Part shown: piece after piece, positions 23,076 through 30,438 of the stretch
How positions within the stretch are numbered: the stretch's first letter is position 1
Layout: every line of letters starts with the position of its first letter
DNA from: Amycolatopsis rhizosphaerae
GTDB taxonomy: Bacteria; Actinomycetota; Actinomycetes; Mycobacteriales; Pseudonocardiaceae
Assembly (NCBI RefSeq): GCF_007713715.1
Contig: NZ_VJWX01000019.1
Coordinates: 1-33,272, forward strand
DNA length: 33,272 bases
Reading direction: 5' to 3'
Program-made: the position numbers and the translations under genes
Notes under the pieces: model-generated
Database searches by the model: none
Seen by the model: the letters and a program-made list of their open reading frames with translations, nothing else
Told to the model about the DNA's origin: nothing

Positions 23076-24524
23076 GTGGACGTCCACGTCTCGCTCGCGG
23101 GTTCCGGTGACCTCGCCTCCCGCATCTACCGCCAGCTGGCCGACGCGATCCTGGACGGCAGGCTGCGCCCGGGAGAACGCCTGCCGCCCACCCGGGAACT
23201 CGCCCTCAGGCTCGCCGTCGCCCGCAACACGGTGTCCGTCGCCTACGAGCGGTTGGCGGCCGAGGGATTCGTGGTCGCCCGCGTCGGCGCCGGTACCTTC
23301 GTGGGGACCGAACCGGTCGCGCCACGGGCCGCACGCGCCCGATCCCGTTCCCGGGCGGCACCGACGGGACGCGGCGTCCAGCCCCGTCCGATCTGGAACG
23401 CCGTTACCACCGCCACCCCCGGCGTCCCGCCGCCCGTCCACGACTTCCGGGTCGGCACGCCGGATCCCGGCCTGTTTCCCTTCGCCACTTGGCGCAGGCT
23501 GGTCGCCGGAGAGCTTCGGGCCTCGGCGGTCCGGACGATCTCCGGCTACGCGGAAACCTCCGGGCACGCCGGCCTGCGCGAGGCCATCGCCCGGTACGTC
23601 GGAGTGTCCCGGTCCGTCCGTGCCTGCGCCGACGACGTGCTGGTCACCCAGGGCGCCCAGCAGGCACTCGACCTCGTCGGCCGGGTCCTGATCGAACCGG
23701 GCGACAGCGTCGCCGTCGAGGAACCGGGTTACCCGGCGGCGCGGCTGCTGTTCCGCTCACTGGGCGCCAGGGTCGCGGGAGTGCCCGTGGACGATGAGGG
23801 CCTGGTCGTGAGTGCGCTGCCGGACAGCGTCCGCCTGGTGTACGTCACACCCTCCCACCAGTTCCCGCTGGGCATGCCGATGTCACCGGCCCGGCGGGCG
23901 TCGCTGCTGGAATGGGCGTCTCGCCGCGGCGCCGTGATCGTCGAGGACGACTACGACAGCGAGTTCCGCTTCGGCGACCGCCCCCTGGAACCCTTGCAGA
24001 GCCTCGACCGCACCGGCCGGGTCATCTACGTGGGCACGTTCTCCAAGACACTGCTGCCGATCCTGCGGCTCGGTTTCCTGATCGCCCCGGCCTCGCTGCA
24101 AGCGGCGCTGTGCGCCGCCAAGCGGTTCACCGACTGGCACAGCGAATACGTGGGGCAGGCTGCTCTCGCCCGTTTCATCGACTCCGGCGAACTCTCCCGG
24201 CACGTGCGAAGGGCCACCCGTGTCTACGCCGAGCGGCGCGAACGCATCGTGACGACGCTGCAAACCGAGTTCGCCGACTGGCTCGACACGGTGCCTTCCG
24301 CCGCCGGCCTGCACCTGTCCGCCAGACTCAAGCCGGACACCGCCATCGACATCGACGCCGTACTCCAAAGGGCAGGCACCTCAGGCATCGCCGTCGAGCG
24401 CCTGGCGGCCTACTACGCCGACAGCCGACCACAGCCCGGGCTGGTCCTCGGCTACGGCACCATCGCCACCGACGACATCGCCGAGGGCCTCACACTGCTC
24501 GCCCGCCATTTCCGAAGCCCCTGA
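23076..24524 (+). CDS. MocR family regulator (GntR helix-turn-helix fused to aminotransferase fold)
   Basis: A 482-residue MocR/PdxR-type protein. The N-terminal GntR winged helix (residues about 12-75) reads LASRIYRQLADAILDG, LRPGERLPPTRELALRLAVARNTVSVAYERL and VGAGTFVG. The rest is a fold-type I aminotransferase domain with the PLP-binding Lys in TFSKTLLPILRLGF and the DDYDSEFRF segment. Such proteins use PLP or an aldimine as effector, controlling vitamin B6, taurine, GABA or drug genes. No B6 gene is nearby, so the target is likely the divergent Rv2466c-like/MFS operon. GTG 23076 fits the domain start, and a TAGGGT box just upstream suggests a leaderless transcript. Confidence 0.92.
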   Translation: MDVHVSLAGSGDLASRIYRQLADAILDGRLRPGERLPPTRELALRLAVARNTVSVAYERLAAEGFVVARVGAGTFVGTEPVAPRAARARSRSRAAPTGRGVQPRPIWNAVTTATPGVPPPVHDFRVGTPDPGLFPFATWRRLVAGELRASAVRTISGYAETSGHAGLREAIARYVGVSRSVRACADDVLVTQGAQQALDLVGRVLIEPGDSVAVEEPGYPAARLLFRSLGARVAGVPVDDEGLVVSALPDSVRLVYVTPSHQFPLGMPMSPARRASLLEWASRRGAVIVEDDYDSEFRFGDRPLEPLQSLDRTGRVIYVGTFSKTLLPILRLGFLIAPASLQAALCAAKRFTDWHSEYVGQAALARFIDSGELSRHVRRATRVYAERRERIVTTLQTEFADWLDTVPSAAGLHLSARLKPDTAIDIDAVLQRAGTSGIAVERLAAYYADSRPQPGLVLGYGTIATDDIAEGLTLLARHFRSP

Positions 24525-24763
24525 TTATTGACCAATGACAGCGGATGTGAAGCGCCCGCTTGTTGTCAATCGGGAAATTGCGGGGCTCGAAGACGAGTAA
24601 TTGGATCAACGACGCGCCGGATCGGTTGCACCGGTCATCATTTTATTATTGAGTAGGCAACGAAATCGCGGCAAGGCTCACCCGGTCGAGGTGTCGAGAT
24701 CGGCGCATGGCGGGTGCAATGCTTGGGTGACAGCGTGGAAACCGAAACCAGTTGTGAGCTGCC
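24525..24763. other. Non-coding AT-richer leader region
   Basis: About 240 bases without a credible gene. ATTGAC near 24532 and GTCAAT near 24567 flank an imperfect stem (ACAGCGG/CCGCTTGT) that may end the mocR transcript. An AT-rich block (TTTTATTATTGAG, 24641-24653) contains TATTAT, a possible -10 box, but a TTGCAC lies only 12 bases before it. It probably holds the promoter of the two-gene paralogue pair downstream; I could not fix a transcript start. The shift in composition begins here. Confidence 0.4.
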
Positions 24764-25522
24764 ATGTCTATCTCGAGCACGAGCGCGGCGAGTGCGCGAA
24801 ACGCGTTATTGGCAGAAGGAAAGATATCGGTATATGAATGCCCTGCGGTGGCTGTGATCAACTCGCGGGCGCTGCTTGTCGGTGATCATCTATCGCCGCC
24901 GGCATTCGACGAGATGACCGTGTCGATCCTGTACGCGCAGTTGCGAGCAATACACGACACCAGACAGGGTGGGACGGGGAGCAACCCGGACGCACCCGAG
25001 GGTCGGGACCCGAAGCAGTGGCTGCAGACTTTTCGCAATGAGCTCGGCCTGCAAGGCTGGGCGGAAACCGGAAGTGATGTTTCCGCCGACTTCGCGCCCG
25101 CGTCCCCGGAAAAGACCACACTCGGCCTCGTCGGCAAGAAGTTCACCACTCCGGCTCCGCTCGTCTTCGGTTGGCGGCTTCTCGATCCGCTCGCGGGCCT
25201 TGGCATGTCCGCGGCCGGCACCTTCGGTGACGCCACACTCGACGGCGGGCCTGGGGAGAAGCGGCTTGTGCGTTGCCGGATGTTCGCCGAGGTCGGCCCG
25301 GGCGATCAGGGACGTGAGTTGTCCCTGGCGTTCCTCGTCCTCAGGTACCCGCAGGAACCGGCACCAGGATTGGGGAGTCCGTTCGACCAGGGAACCACCT
25401 ACTGGCTGCCCGCCTATGGATACCGGCTGAACGAGAAAAGATTCAGGGAAGTCAGGGACAAAATCACGAAAAAGATAGGAGAGAGGCTGAATCTTGTAGT
25501 CCGTGCATCGTTCCAGCAGTAA
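24764..25522 (+). CDS. Unknown protein, first of two tandem paralogues
   Basis: I do not recognise this 252-residue protein. It has no signal peptide, membrane segment or Cys-rich motif apart from Cys25 and a Cys near LVRCRMF. An N-terminal half (residues about 28-110) holds AVINSRALLV and then DPKQWLQTFRNELGLQGW. A Gly/Pro-rich middle follows (PLAGLGMSAAGTFGD), then a C-terminal part with LSLAFLVLRY and a basic end (RFREVRDKITKKIGERLNL). Pattern and order match the next gene: VIN-R followed by about 45 residues, then a P-x-x-W/F motif and NEL-x3-GW. They are therefore distant paralogues. ATG 24764 has only a weak GTGAG before it, but no better in-frame start exists. Codon use is less GC-biased than in the flanking genes, suggesting transfer. 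Confidence 0.72.
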   Translation: MSISSTSAASARNALLAEGKISVYECPAVAVINSRALLVGDHLSPPAFDEMTVSILYAQLRAIHDTRQGGTGSNPDAPEGRDPKQWLQTFRNELGLQGWAETGSDVSADFAPASPEKTTLGLVGKKFTTPAPLVFGWRLLDPLAGLGMSAAGTFGDATLDGGPGEKRLVRCRMFAEVGPGDQGRELSLAFLVLRYPQEPAPGLGSPFDQGTTYWLPAYGYRLNEKRFREVRDKITKKIGERLNLVVRASFQQ

Positions 25523-25542
25523 TCCCGAGAGGTATTTCTCAA

Positions 25543-26331
25543 ATGACGGAGACCGTTTCTTCCGCAGTGGACCATATTCTGGATTCCGAGTTGGATACAA
25601 TGCCCCTGGAACTGCTCGTTCCGGAGGCCAGGGCGGGAACCGAGCAAGCAAATCTGGGTGTGATCAACGGGCGTTCCATGATCGTTTCCGCGCCGTCGAT
25701 GAAGCCGGTTCAGACGCAGGATGCCACGCTTTCCCAGTGGTTCGCCGAGCGAAGGGCGAACCACGACCTCGGAGTGAAGTACGGAACACCGGGGGTGGAC
25801 AACTCCATCGACCACCCCGAGGAATTCTTCAAGATCGTGACCAACGAGCTGCAGAAAATGGGATGGCTGATCCCCGGGTTTGATCAGACGGACCTCAAGA
25901 GCAGCGGCGGCGGGAACAGTGTTTCGCAGTATGTGTACCGCGCGCTGAACCAGATCGCGGCCGGGTCCGAAGGCTACGTCAAGAGCGCCGTGGACGGCGT
26001 CCGCGCCTGGGCGGATGACAGCAACAAGGTCAGCTCGCAACTGTTCACCCGAAAGAGTGTCCCGCTGCGTAAGGTCGCCAAACAGATCGGCTACGCGGCG
26101 AACGACCGCGACGGCACGCTCACGTACTCCTTGTCATTCTTCTTCTTCGATGGTGAGAAGGCCGTGACGGACTGGCTGGTTTTCTCCTTGCGTGACATCC
26201 AGTTCCGGTTGTGGTCCTACCTGGGTGCGGCGAAACTTCCGGGCGGCTCGCTGGACAAGCCGATTCATGATGCCCTGGTCTCGAAGTACGACCAGCACGG
26301 TAAGGGCGATATCGACAGCGGCGCCATCTGA
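25543..26331 (+). CDS. Unknown protein, second of two tandem paralogues
   Basis: This 262-residue protein is a distant paralogue of the one before it, 20 bases upstream. Shared features are GVINGRSMIV versus AVINSRALLV, a HPEEFFKIVTNELQKMGW block matching DPKQWLQTFRNELGLQGW, and a hydrophobic strand near the C-terminus (TYSLSFFFFDGE) matching LSLAFLVLRY. Between them lies a predicted helical stretch (residues about 120-175) with SQYVYRALNQIA and VDGVRAWADDSNKVSSQLF. There is no Cys, signal peptide or membrane helix. ATG 25543 follows GAGAGG at 10 bases. A pair of unequal paralogues in one operon suggests a two-subunit assembly, but I have no function for it. I faintly recall similar unnamed proteins in scattered bacteria and fungi; treat that as unverified. 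Confidence 0.75.
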   Translation: MTETVSSAVDHILDSELDTMPLELLVPEARAGTEQANLGVINGRSMIVSAPSMKPVQTQDATLSQWFAERRANHDLGVKYGTPGVDNSIDHPEEFFKIVTNELQKMGWLIPGFDQTDLKSSGGGNSVSQYVYRALNQIAAGSEGYVKSAVDGVRAWADDSNKVSSQLFTRKSVPLRKVAKQIGYAANDRDGTLTYSLSFFFFDGEKAVTDWLVFSLRDIQFRLWSYLGAAKLPGGSLDKPIHDALVSKYDQHGKGDIDSGAI

Positions 26332-26345
26332 CGGGTTCGAGCAGT

Positions 26346-26392
26346 CAGGCCGTCGACCGGTCATCGTGAATGGCGGGGAGGTCGACGGCCTG
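26346..26392. terminator. Bidirectional hairpin terminator
   Basis: CAGGCCGTCGACC and GGTCGACGGCCTG are perfect 13-bp arms around a 21-base loop, between the convergent stops at 26331 and 26411. It closes the two-gene paralogue unit on the right. Confidence 0.8.
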
Positions 26393-26410
26393 GCTCCCGT
26401 CCTCGACCAG

Positions 26411-27439
26411 CTAGGCGGCGGCGCGCTCGTCCATGGGCCGGCGCCGCAGGCCGGCCCGCTGCAGGGCGGGCGGCTGGTAGGCCATGTCGAGCGTGCCGAT
26501 GTCGGTGCCGGGCGGGACGATCTTGTCGATCTTGTCGAGGATGCCGTCGTCGAGGGTGGTCTCGACACCGGCGAGCAGGTCGTCGAGGTGTTCCATCGTG
26601 CGCGGCCCGATGATCGCCGAGGTCACGCCCGGGTGGGCGATCGCGAACGCCATCGCCAGGTGGGTCATCGGTAAACCCGCGTCCTGGGCGAGCGAGACGA
26701 GTTGCTCGACAGCATCGAGCCGGCGCTCGTCGCTGAGGTGCTTGAAGCCGTAGTTGGCCCGGTGAGTGTCCGCCTGCTGGCCCTTGCGGTACCGGCCGGT
26801 CAGCAGGCCCCCGGCCAGCGGGCTCCAGACCAGCGTGCCCATCCCGTATTGCTGGCAGACCGGCAGCACCTCGCGTTCGATGCCGCGGTTGAGGATCGAG
26901 TAGGTCGGCTGCTCGGTGCGGAAGCGCTGCAGGCCGCGCCGTTCGGCGACCCACTGCGCTTCGACGATCTCCGAGGCCGGGAAGCACGAGGAGCCGATCG
27001 CCCGCACCTTGCCGCTGTGGATCAGGTCCGACAGCGCTGAGAGCGTCTCCTCCACGTCCACCGACGGGTCCGGGCGGTGGACCTGGTACAGGTCGAGATG
27101 GTCGGTTTGCAGGCGGCGCAGGGAATTCTCGACCTCGGCGATGATCCAGCGCCGGGAGTTGCCCCGCTGGTTCGGATCGTCGCCCATCGGGTTGTGGACC
27201 TTGGTCGCGAGTACGACGTTCTCGCGGCGGCCCTTGAGGGCTTTGCCGACGATCTCTTCGGACTCGCCGCGTGAGTACATGTCGGCGGTGTCGACGAAGT
27301 TGATCCCCGCGTCCAGGGCCTTGTGGATGATCCGGATCGAGTCATCGTGGTCGGGGTTGCCGATGGCGCCGAACATCATGGCGCCCAGGCAGTAGGGGCT
27401 GACCTTGATCCCGGTCCGGCCCAGCGTGCGGTACTGCAT
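26411..27439 (-). CDS. Aldo/keto reductase
   Basis: A 342-residue TIM-barrel NADPH-dependent reductase of the Tas/YajO-like group. The catalytic tetrad is complete: Asp50 and Tyr55 in NFVDTADMYSRGESE, Lys80 in VLATKVHNPMG, and His121 in LDLYQVHRPDP. The NADP-binding end of the barrel has WSPLAGGLLTGRY and AIIGPRTMEHLDDLL. The physiological substrate is unknown. ATG 27439 follows a strong AAAAGGAGAG. The transcript should start about 70 bases upstream, at a TTGACC-18-TATACT promoter wrapped in a 46-bp dyad, so it is tightly regulated; no obvious partner regulator is adjacent. The gene upstream (27490-27906) runs in the same direction and ends inside that promoter. Confidence 0.93.
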   Translation of the reverse strand: MQYRTLGRTGIKVSPYCLGAMMFGAIGNPDHDDSIRIIHKALDAGINFVDTADMYSRGESEEIVGKALKGRRENVVLATKVHNPMGDDPNQRGNSRRWIIAEVENSLRRLQTDHLDLYQVHRPDPSVDVEETLSALSDLIHSGKVRAIGSSCFPASEIVEAQWVAERRGLQRFRTEQPTYSILNRGIEREVLPVCQQYGMGTLVWSPLAGGLLTGRYRKGQQADTHRANYGFKHLSDERRLDAVEQLVSLAQDAGLPMTHLAMAFAIAHPGVTSAIIGPRTMEHLDDLLAGVETTLDDGILDKIDKIVPPGTDIGTLDMAYQPPALQRAGLRRRPMDERAAA

Positions 27440-27489
27440 GACTCTCCTTTTCGGCGGTTGTGCCTGGCCGGCGCCACCTCGGCGCCGTA

Positions 27490-27906
27490 CTATGAGGCAA
27501 GCGGAACAACGCTCCAGAAGTATATGGAGCGCTGTTCCGCTTGGTCAAGCGGGGGAGCATCCTGGGCGAGAACGCCACCCTGGACATGAGCCAAGTTCGG
27601 CAGAGGCCACCCGGCCACCGTGTAGCCCACGGCGCGCAGCAGGTCACTGAGCCAGACCAAGTAGTAGGCAAGAGGAGGTCGCTGGCCCTCCAGGAGCTGT
27701 CGGATGTGCTGTTCGGACTCCGACAACTGACCAATGGTGAGCTTTTCGGGTTCTTCGTAGACGTTGTAGAGCGCATCGGGCGGGATGGACCAGAAGTAGT
27801 CGGCATCGACCTCCACGGTGTCGCCGTGCACCTCTCTGACGTGTTCGAAGAGCTTTGCGGCTGCTGCGGCCAACTGGTCAAGCCGAATCACATTTGCTGT
27901 CGTCAA
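27490..27906 (-). CDS. Unknown small protein
   Basis: A 138-residue protein I cannot name. The TTG at 27906 is the best start, because AAAGGAG lies 8 bases upstream; an in-frame GTG at 27942 has none. The sequence MTTANVIRLDQLAAAAAKLFEHV looks like a leading helix. VDADYFWSIPPDALYNVYEEPEKLTIGQLSESEQHIRQLLEG is a compact middle (shown as continuous), and YYLVWLSDLLRAVGYTVAGWPLP follows. No signal peptide or clear membrane anchor is evident. The last 15 codons overlap the aldo/keto reductase promoter dyad, so the end of this frame may be under double constraint. It could be read through into the reductase gene, 50 bases further. Confidence 0.65.
   Translation of the reverse strand: MTTANVIRLDQLAAAAAKLFEHVREVHGDTVEVDADYFWSIPPDALYNVYEEPEKLTIGQLSESEQHIRQLLEGQRPPLAYYLVWLSDLLRAVGYTVAGWPLPNLAHVQGGVLAQDAPPLDQAEQRSIYFWSVVPLAS
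27498..27548 (-). promoter_or_regulatory. Sigma-70-type promoter embedded in a 46-bp operator dyad
   Basis: CAAGCGGAACAACGCTCCA (27498-27516) and its reverse complement with one mismatch (27525-27543) enclose GAAGTATA. On the minus strand TTGACC (27548-27543) and TATACT (27524-27519) are 18 bases apart, so the -10 box is the loop of the dyad. Each arm is itself a loose palindrome (GGAAC-N3-GCTCC), which suggests two repressor dimers, one on each side of the -10. The likely binder is a TetR-type protein encoded elsewhere. The same bases also encode the last residues of the 27490-27906 gene. Confidence 0.75.
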
Positions 27907-27970
27907 CCCAATTTCTCCTTTCGGCAACTGCCATCGTTTCACCGGGATAGAATGGATGATGTTGGACTAG

Positions 27971-28422
27971 TCAGAAACAGCGCTCCTGCACCGGCCGGTT
28001 GCGATCATCTGCGATATGGCCCTCATCGTCGCGGGGGCCGTGGTCTACAAGGACCCGGACCATCACCGGCCAGCCGAAGTAGGGTGGTTCGTTGACCCTG
28101 GCCGGGTCGTTCCACAGGTCACAGGCGCGCTGGTAGTTGCCTGGGCTGAGGGAGACCCAGACACTCCATTCGAAGGTTTCCGGACTGTCGACGATGGGTA
28201 GGACGATGCGGGCGCGGACGAAGAAGTGCTCGTTCGCGATCACGCATTGGTCAGCGGTGAGCAGGTTCCCCGGCTGGGAGGCCAGGTCGTCGCGCCAGTA
28301 GGCAGGCGCGCGTGTGCCGTAGCTGAGCGGGGGCCCGCATGCTCCTCGGCGCACAGACTGCACCGGAAACGCTCGTGAGACGTCACGGCTGCGCAGTCTG
28401 GGTTGCGGACATGCGAGGACAC
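27971..28422 (-). pseudogene. DUF2199 family gene with a one-base frameshift
   Basis: The body of a DUF2199 protein reads clearly in one frame: PPLSYGTRAPAYWRDDLAS, LLTADQCVIANEHFFVRARIV, then ETFEWSVWVSLSPGNYQRA. Its expected N-terminal zinc-ribbon-like start, FRCSLCAEEHAGP, lies immediately upstream in the next frame. The switch falls at a run of five G (28329-28333, plus strand). One extra base there would rejoin the frames as HAGPPLSYG. Either the gene is broken or the run was miscounted in sequencing. The C-terminus after YFGW also departs from the family, so decay is more likely. DUF2199 has no assigned function. The start is GTG 28422 or GTG 28386. Confidence 0.75.
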
Positions 28423-28660
28423 GTGCGGGACTCACGGGTGTCGCAGACGACGGACACCTACGTCGGGCGCAGTAGTTGGCCATTGCTGTGGTCGCCTGCC
28501 GTTGGTTGTCTGCGGCGCGGTCCTACCCGATGGAACTGTCGGTTGGCACTGTCGCAAGGGGACTGCCGTCTGCAATCTCGTTTGGTGAACGCGGCTCGCG
28601 TACTCGTGTCGGCTGATGCGGCCGACGTATGGGAACTGGCGTGGCCGCGTCCTAACGATG
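28423..28660. other. Apparent gene debris, no intact gene
   Basis: No frame of convincing codon bias crosses this stretch. On the plus strand a run reading VLVSADAADVWELAWPRPN (about 28602-28658) looks like the end of some protein but has no start. Antisense frames are unconvincing. It joins the frameshifted DUF2199 gene to the displaced C-terminal fragment at 28661. Confidence 0.4.
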
Positions 28661-28880
28661 CAGGTTCCTGAAGTTGGCGCCTTTGTTCGAGCGTTGTTGC
28701 CCATCCACCTCGCAGGCGGACATACCCTCACTTATAGCGTTTGGCTGGCCGTGGATCCCTCCGAGCTGCCGAACATCTTCGGGATGTGGTGGGAGCCCGC
28801 CTACCAAGACCTTCGCATTTCGGGGTGGCTTGCGAACCCGGTTCCACCTTGGGGCATGCTCACCGCTCCCGTTGATGCCT
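28661..28880 (+). pseudogene. Displaced C-terminal part of a CxxC-type actinobacterial protein
   Basis: This plus-strand stretch reads MQVPEVGAFVRALLPIHLAG, GHTLTYSVWLAVDPSELPNI, WWEPAYQDLRISGWLANPVP and PWGMLTAPVDA. I recognise it as the middle/C-terminal half of an unnamed actinobacterial family, similar in style to DUF2199 proteins. The expected N-terminal half lies on the opposite strand directly to the right (28881-29033). Downstream of PVDA the frame becomes nonsense. An ATG begins MQV, but upstream (RPTYGNWRGRVL) is not family sequence. Confidence 0.65.
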
Positions 28881-29033
28881 CACGGAGTCGCGGGGTGTTT
28901 CATGGCTCATCCATGTGCCTGGTTCGTTCGCCCAGTCGGTCAGATTGAGCACGGGGTCAGGCAGCGTGAACCGAACATGTCGGTTGTGGGATTCCAAGGG
29001 CTGCCCGCAACTCGGGCACGTGTCGGCCGCCAT
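28881..29033 (-). pseudogene. N-terminal part of the same CxxC-type protein, inverted relative to its C-terminal part
   Basis: From ATG 29033 the frame reads MAADTCPSCGQPLESHNRHV, RFTLPDPVLNL, then GTWMSHETPRDSV, and meets a stop soon after (28860-28862). A CPSC knuckle and an RFTLPDPVL strand are typical of the N-terminus of this family. In intact relatives, as I recall them, the SV residues run straight into MQVP, which here lies at 28661 on the plus strand. Both halves end at about 28880, which marks a rearrangement junction. An AGGA site precedes the ATG, so a 57-residue peptide could still be made. Confidence 0.65.
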
Positions 29034-29084
29034 GCCGTATATCCTGCAACCGTCCCCGCTGTCCTGATTTCTCACCCTGCGGCT

Positions 29085-29121
29085 GAGGTGACCTCCTCGC
29101 AGCGCCCTGGCTGCCGGAGGC
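29085..29121. repeat. Diverged repeat unit (short copy)
   Basis: GAGGTGACCTCC (29085-29096) and AGCGCCCTGGCTGCCGGAGGC (29101-29121) match 30439-30450 and 30473-30493 with one and two differences. About 20 bases, including the left arm of the hairpin, are missing here. Both copies lie between minus-strand genes in the same orientation. Confidence 0.6.
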
Positions 29122-29155
29122 GAAGGACGGGGCGATGCAGGTTCGCTGGTGGCCC

Positions 29156-29716
29156 CTACGACGTCGTCTCGGGCGTGATAAGGATTCGATGGGTGCTATC
29201 CAGGAGTCGGGACACCGTGTACCGGCCGGTGGTTCCCACCGCAGGCGGAGTACCGGTCCAGCTCACTCGGGCCCAGACGTCATCGAAGTGCACGGTGTAC
29301 CAGCGGTTGCCCCTGGCAACGCTGTCGACGGTGCCGGTCACGGTCGCGCCAATTCGGTAGCGGGCTTGGATGCTGGCCCATTGTTCGTCGTCGAAGCCCC
29401 AGTGGTGGGCCCGGGGCTTGCGCCAGCGCCGGTCGAGTGGCCAGAGCCGGACCTGGCATCGGTGGGGGTTGTCGTACACGCTCTCGTAGAGGTCGTGGCG
29501 AAGGACTTCGAACCGCATGGCCGCGCCGATGGGTGGCCAGTCGTGGGCATGGAGCGGCAACTCCGTGCCGTCGACGAAGCCCGTTACGCCTGGTTCGAGG
29601 TCCACGAACAGGCCGGTGCGGCTGTTGGGCCGGAGGTAGGTCCTGATCCGCCCGGACACGTGCTCACCGATCGGAAACCGCTGGATGACGTCGCCGATGC
29701 CGGCTGGTTGTGCCAT
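29156..29716 (-). CDS. S1-like (OB-fold) domain protein, function unknown
   Basis: A 186-residue protein with two probable OB-fold units. The first (about residues 10-75), FPIGEHVSGRIRTYLRPNSR then TGLFVDLEPGVTGFVDGTEL, is a recognisable S1-type fold, suggesting RNA or single-stranded nucleic acid binding. The second (about 125-180), YRIGATVTGTVDSVARGNRW then YTVHFDDVWARVSWTG, repeats the pattern. Between them is a basic Trp-rich linker (DRRWRKPRAHHWGFDDEQW). ATG 29716 is preferred over TTG 29749. It appears intact although it sits among broken genes. Genes of this kind are common in actinomycetes, often without a named role. Confidence 0.75.
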   Translation of the reverse strand: MAQPAGIGDVIQRFPIGEHVSGRIRTYLRPNSRTGLFVDLEPGVTGFVDGTELPLHAHDWPPIGAAMRFEVLRHDLYESVYDNPHRCQVRLWPLDRRWRKPRAHHWGFDDEQWASIQARYRIGATVTGTVDSVARGNRWYTVHFDDVWARVSWTGTPPAVGTTGRYTVSRLLDSTHRILITPETTS

Positions 29717-29946
29717 GTGCCGACTGTGCCACCTGGCGATGGCGATCAACGGACTGGACCGCTCACGCTTCGCGCGGCGGCTCTGGAGGGGCTGTTGGAC
29801 AACCCGTTGCTCGATGGGGCCGGGCAGTTCCGGTCATCTCCGGTGACCTGGCCTTTTCCCGGACGCAAACACCGATTGGTTCGGGCGCATTCCGGTGTCT
29901 TCGGGGTGATTAACGGCAGTAAAACGGCACTCGGTGTCAGCTCGTT

Positions 29947-30411
29947 CTAGTTGTCCGCGTCCATATTGGACTGGAGCCACCGGCGGGCGGCGCTCAGCGT
30001 CACCTCGACTTCGTCGCTCAAAGAGCAGACCTCCAGCCACGACAGATAGCCGTCGTGTGTGAACACCAGAACTTCACCGACGCACTCACCCTCGTCTGTA
30101 TACAGCTGGGCGTCGGCGGCCACCACGGTTCTCGATCCTGCGGAGGCCACTCGCTCAACCGCAGTCGTGTCGAGCTCGAAGAACGCTGTCCCGCAGCCAC
30201 ACGCGCACCGGTTGCAAATCTTGAGGTGTGGAACCTGCCTACGGAGAGCGCGGTGAACCGGGTTGTCCCGGCGCAGGACGGTGTCGAGGACGTCCAGTAC
30301 ATCGGCAGGCAAGCTTCTCGTCACAAGAGTACCTATCGTCGCGGCATGCGGCCTCGGGTGCGTGGGCCACTGTCGAGCTCGGTTGACCTCCTGTAATTGT
30401 GCCCCGGGCAT
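29947..30411 (-). CDS. Unknown small actinobacterial protein with CxC/CGC motif
   Basis: A 154-residue protein. The core begins LPADVLDVLDTVLRRDNPVH, followed by a Cys-rich segment LKICNRCACGCGTAFFELD, which may bind a metal. A strand region EVLVFTHDGYLSWLEVCS and a closing helix VEVTLSAARRWL follow. I recall this HDGYLSWLEV pattern from unnamed small proteins in actinomycetes, but no function. ATG 30411 has AGGTGGAG just before it; GTG 30324 would also fit and would start directly at the conserved-looking part. It seems intact. Confidence 0.68.
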   Translation of the reverse strand: MPGAQLQEVNRARQWPTHPRPHAATIGTLVTRSLPADVLDVLDTVLRRDNPVHRALRRQVPHLKICNRCACGCGTAFFELDTTAVERVASAGSRTVVAADAQLYTDEGECVGEVLVFTHDGYLSWLEVCSLSDEVEVTLSAARRWLQSNMDADN

Positions 30412-30438
30412 GTTTCTCCACCTACCCATTTACGGGAT

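Noticed and set aside
10551-24524. Secondary-metabolite gene cluster
   Set aside because: There is no polyketide, peptide-synthetase, terpene or RiPP core enzyme; the exporters and regulators belong to separate small modules.
24525-24600. Strong terminator after mocR
   Set aside because: ATTGAC/GTCAAT and ACAGCGG/CCGCTTGT pair only imperfectly, so it is noted in the region entry and not called.
28674-29360. 228-codon plus-strand open frame
   Set aside because: It is out of frame with the recognisable fragments at 28661-28880 and 28881-29033 and resembles no protein.
29834-30040. Short minus-strand frame between the S1-like gene and the CxC protein gene
   Set aside because: No ribosome site, no codon bias, and overlap with the better-supported gene at 29947-30411.
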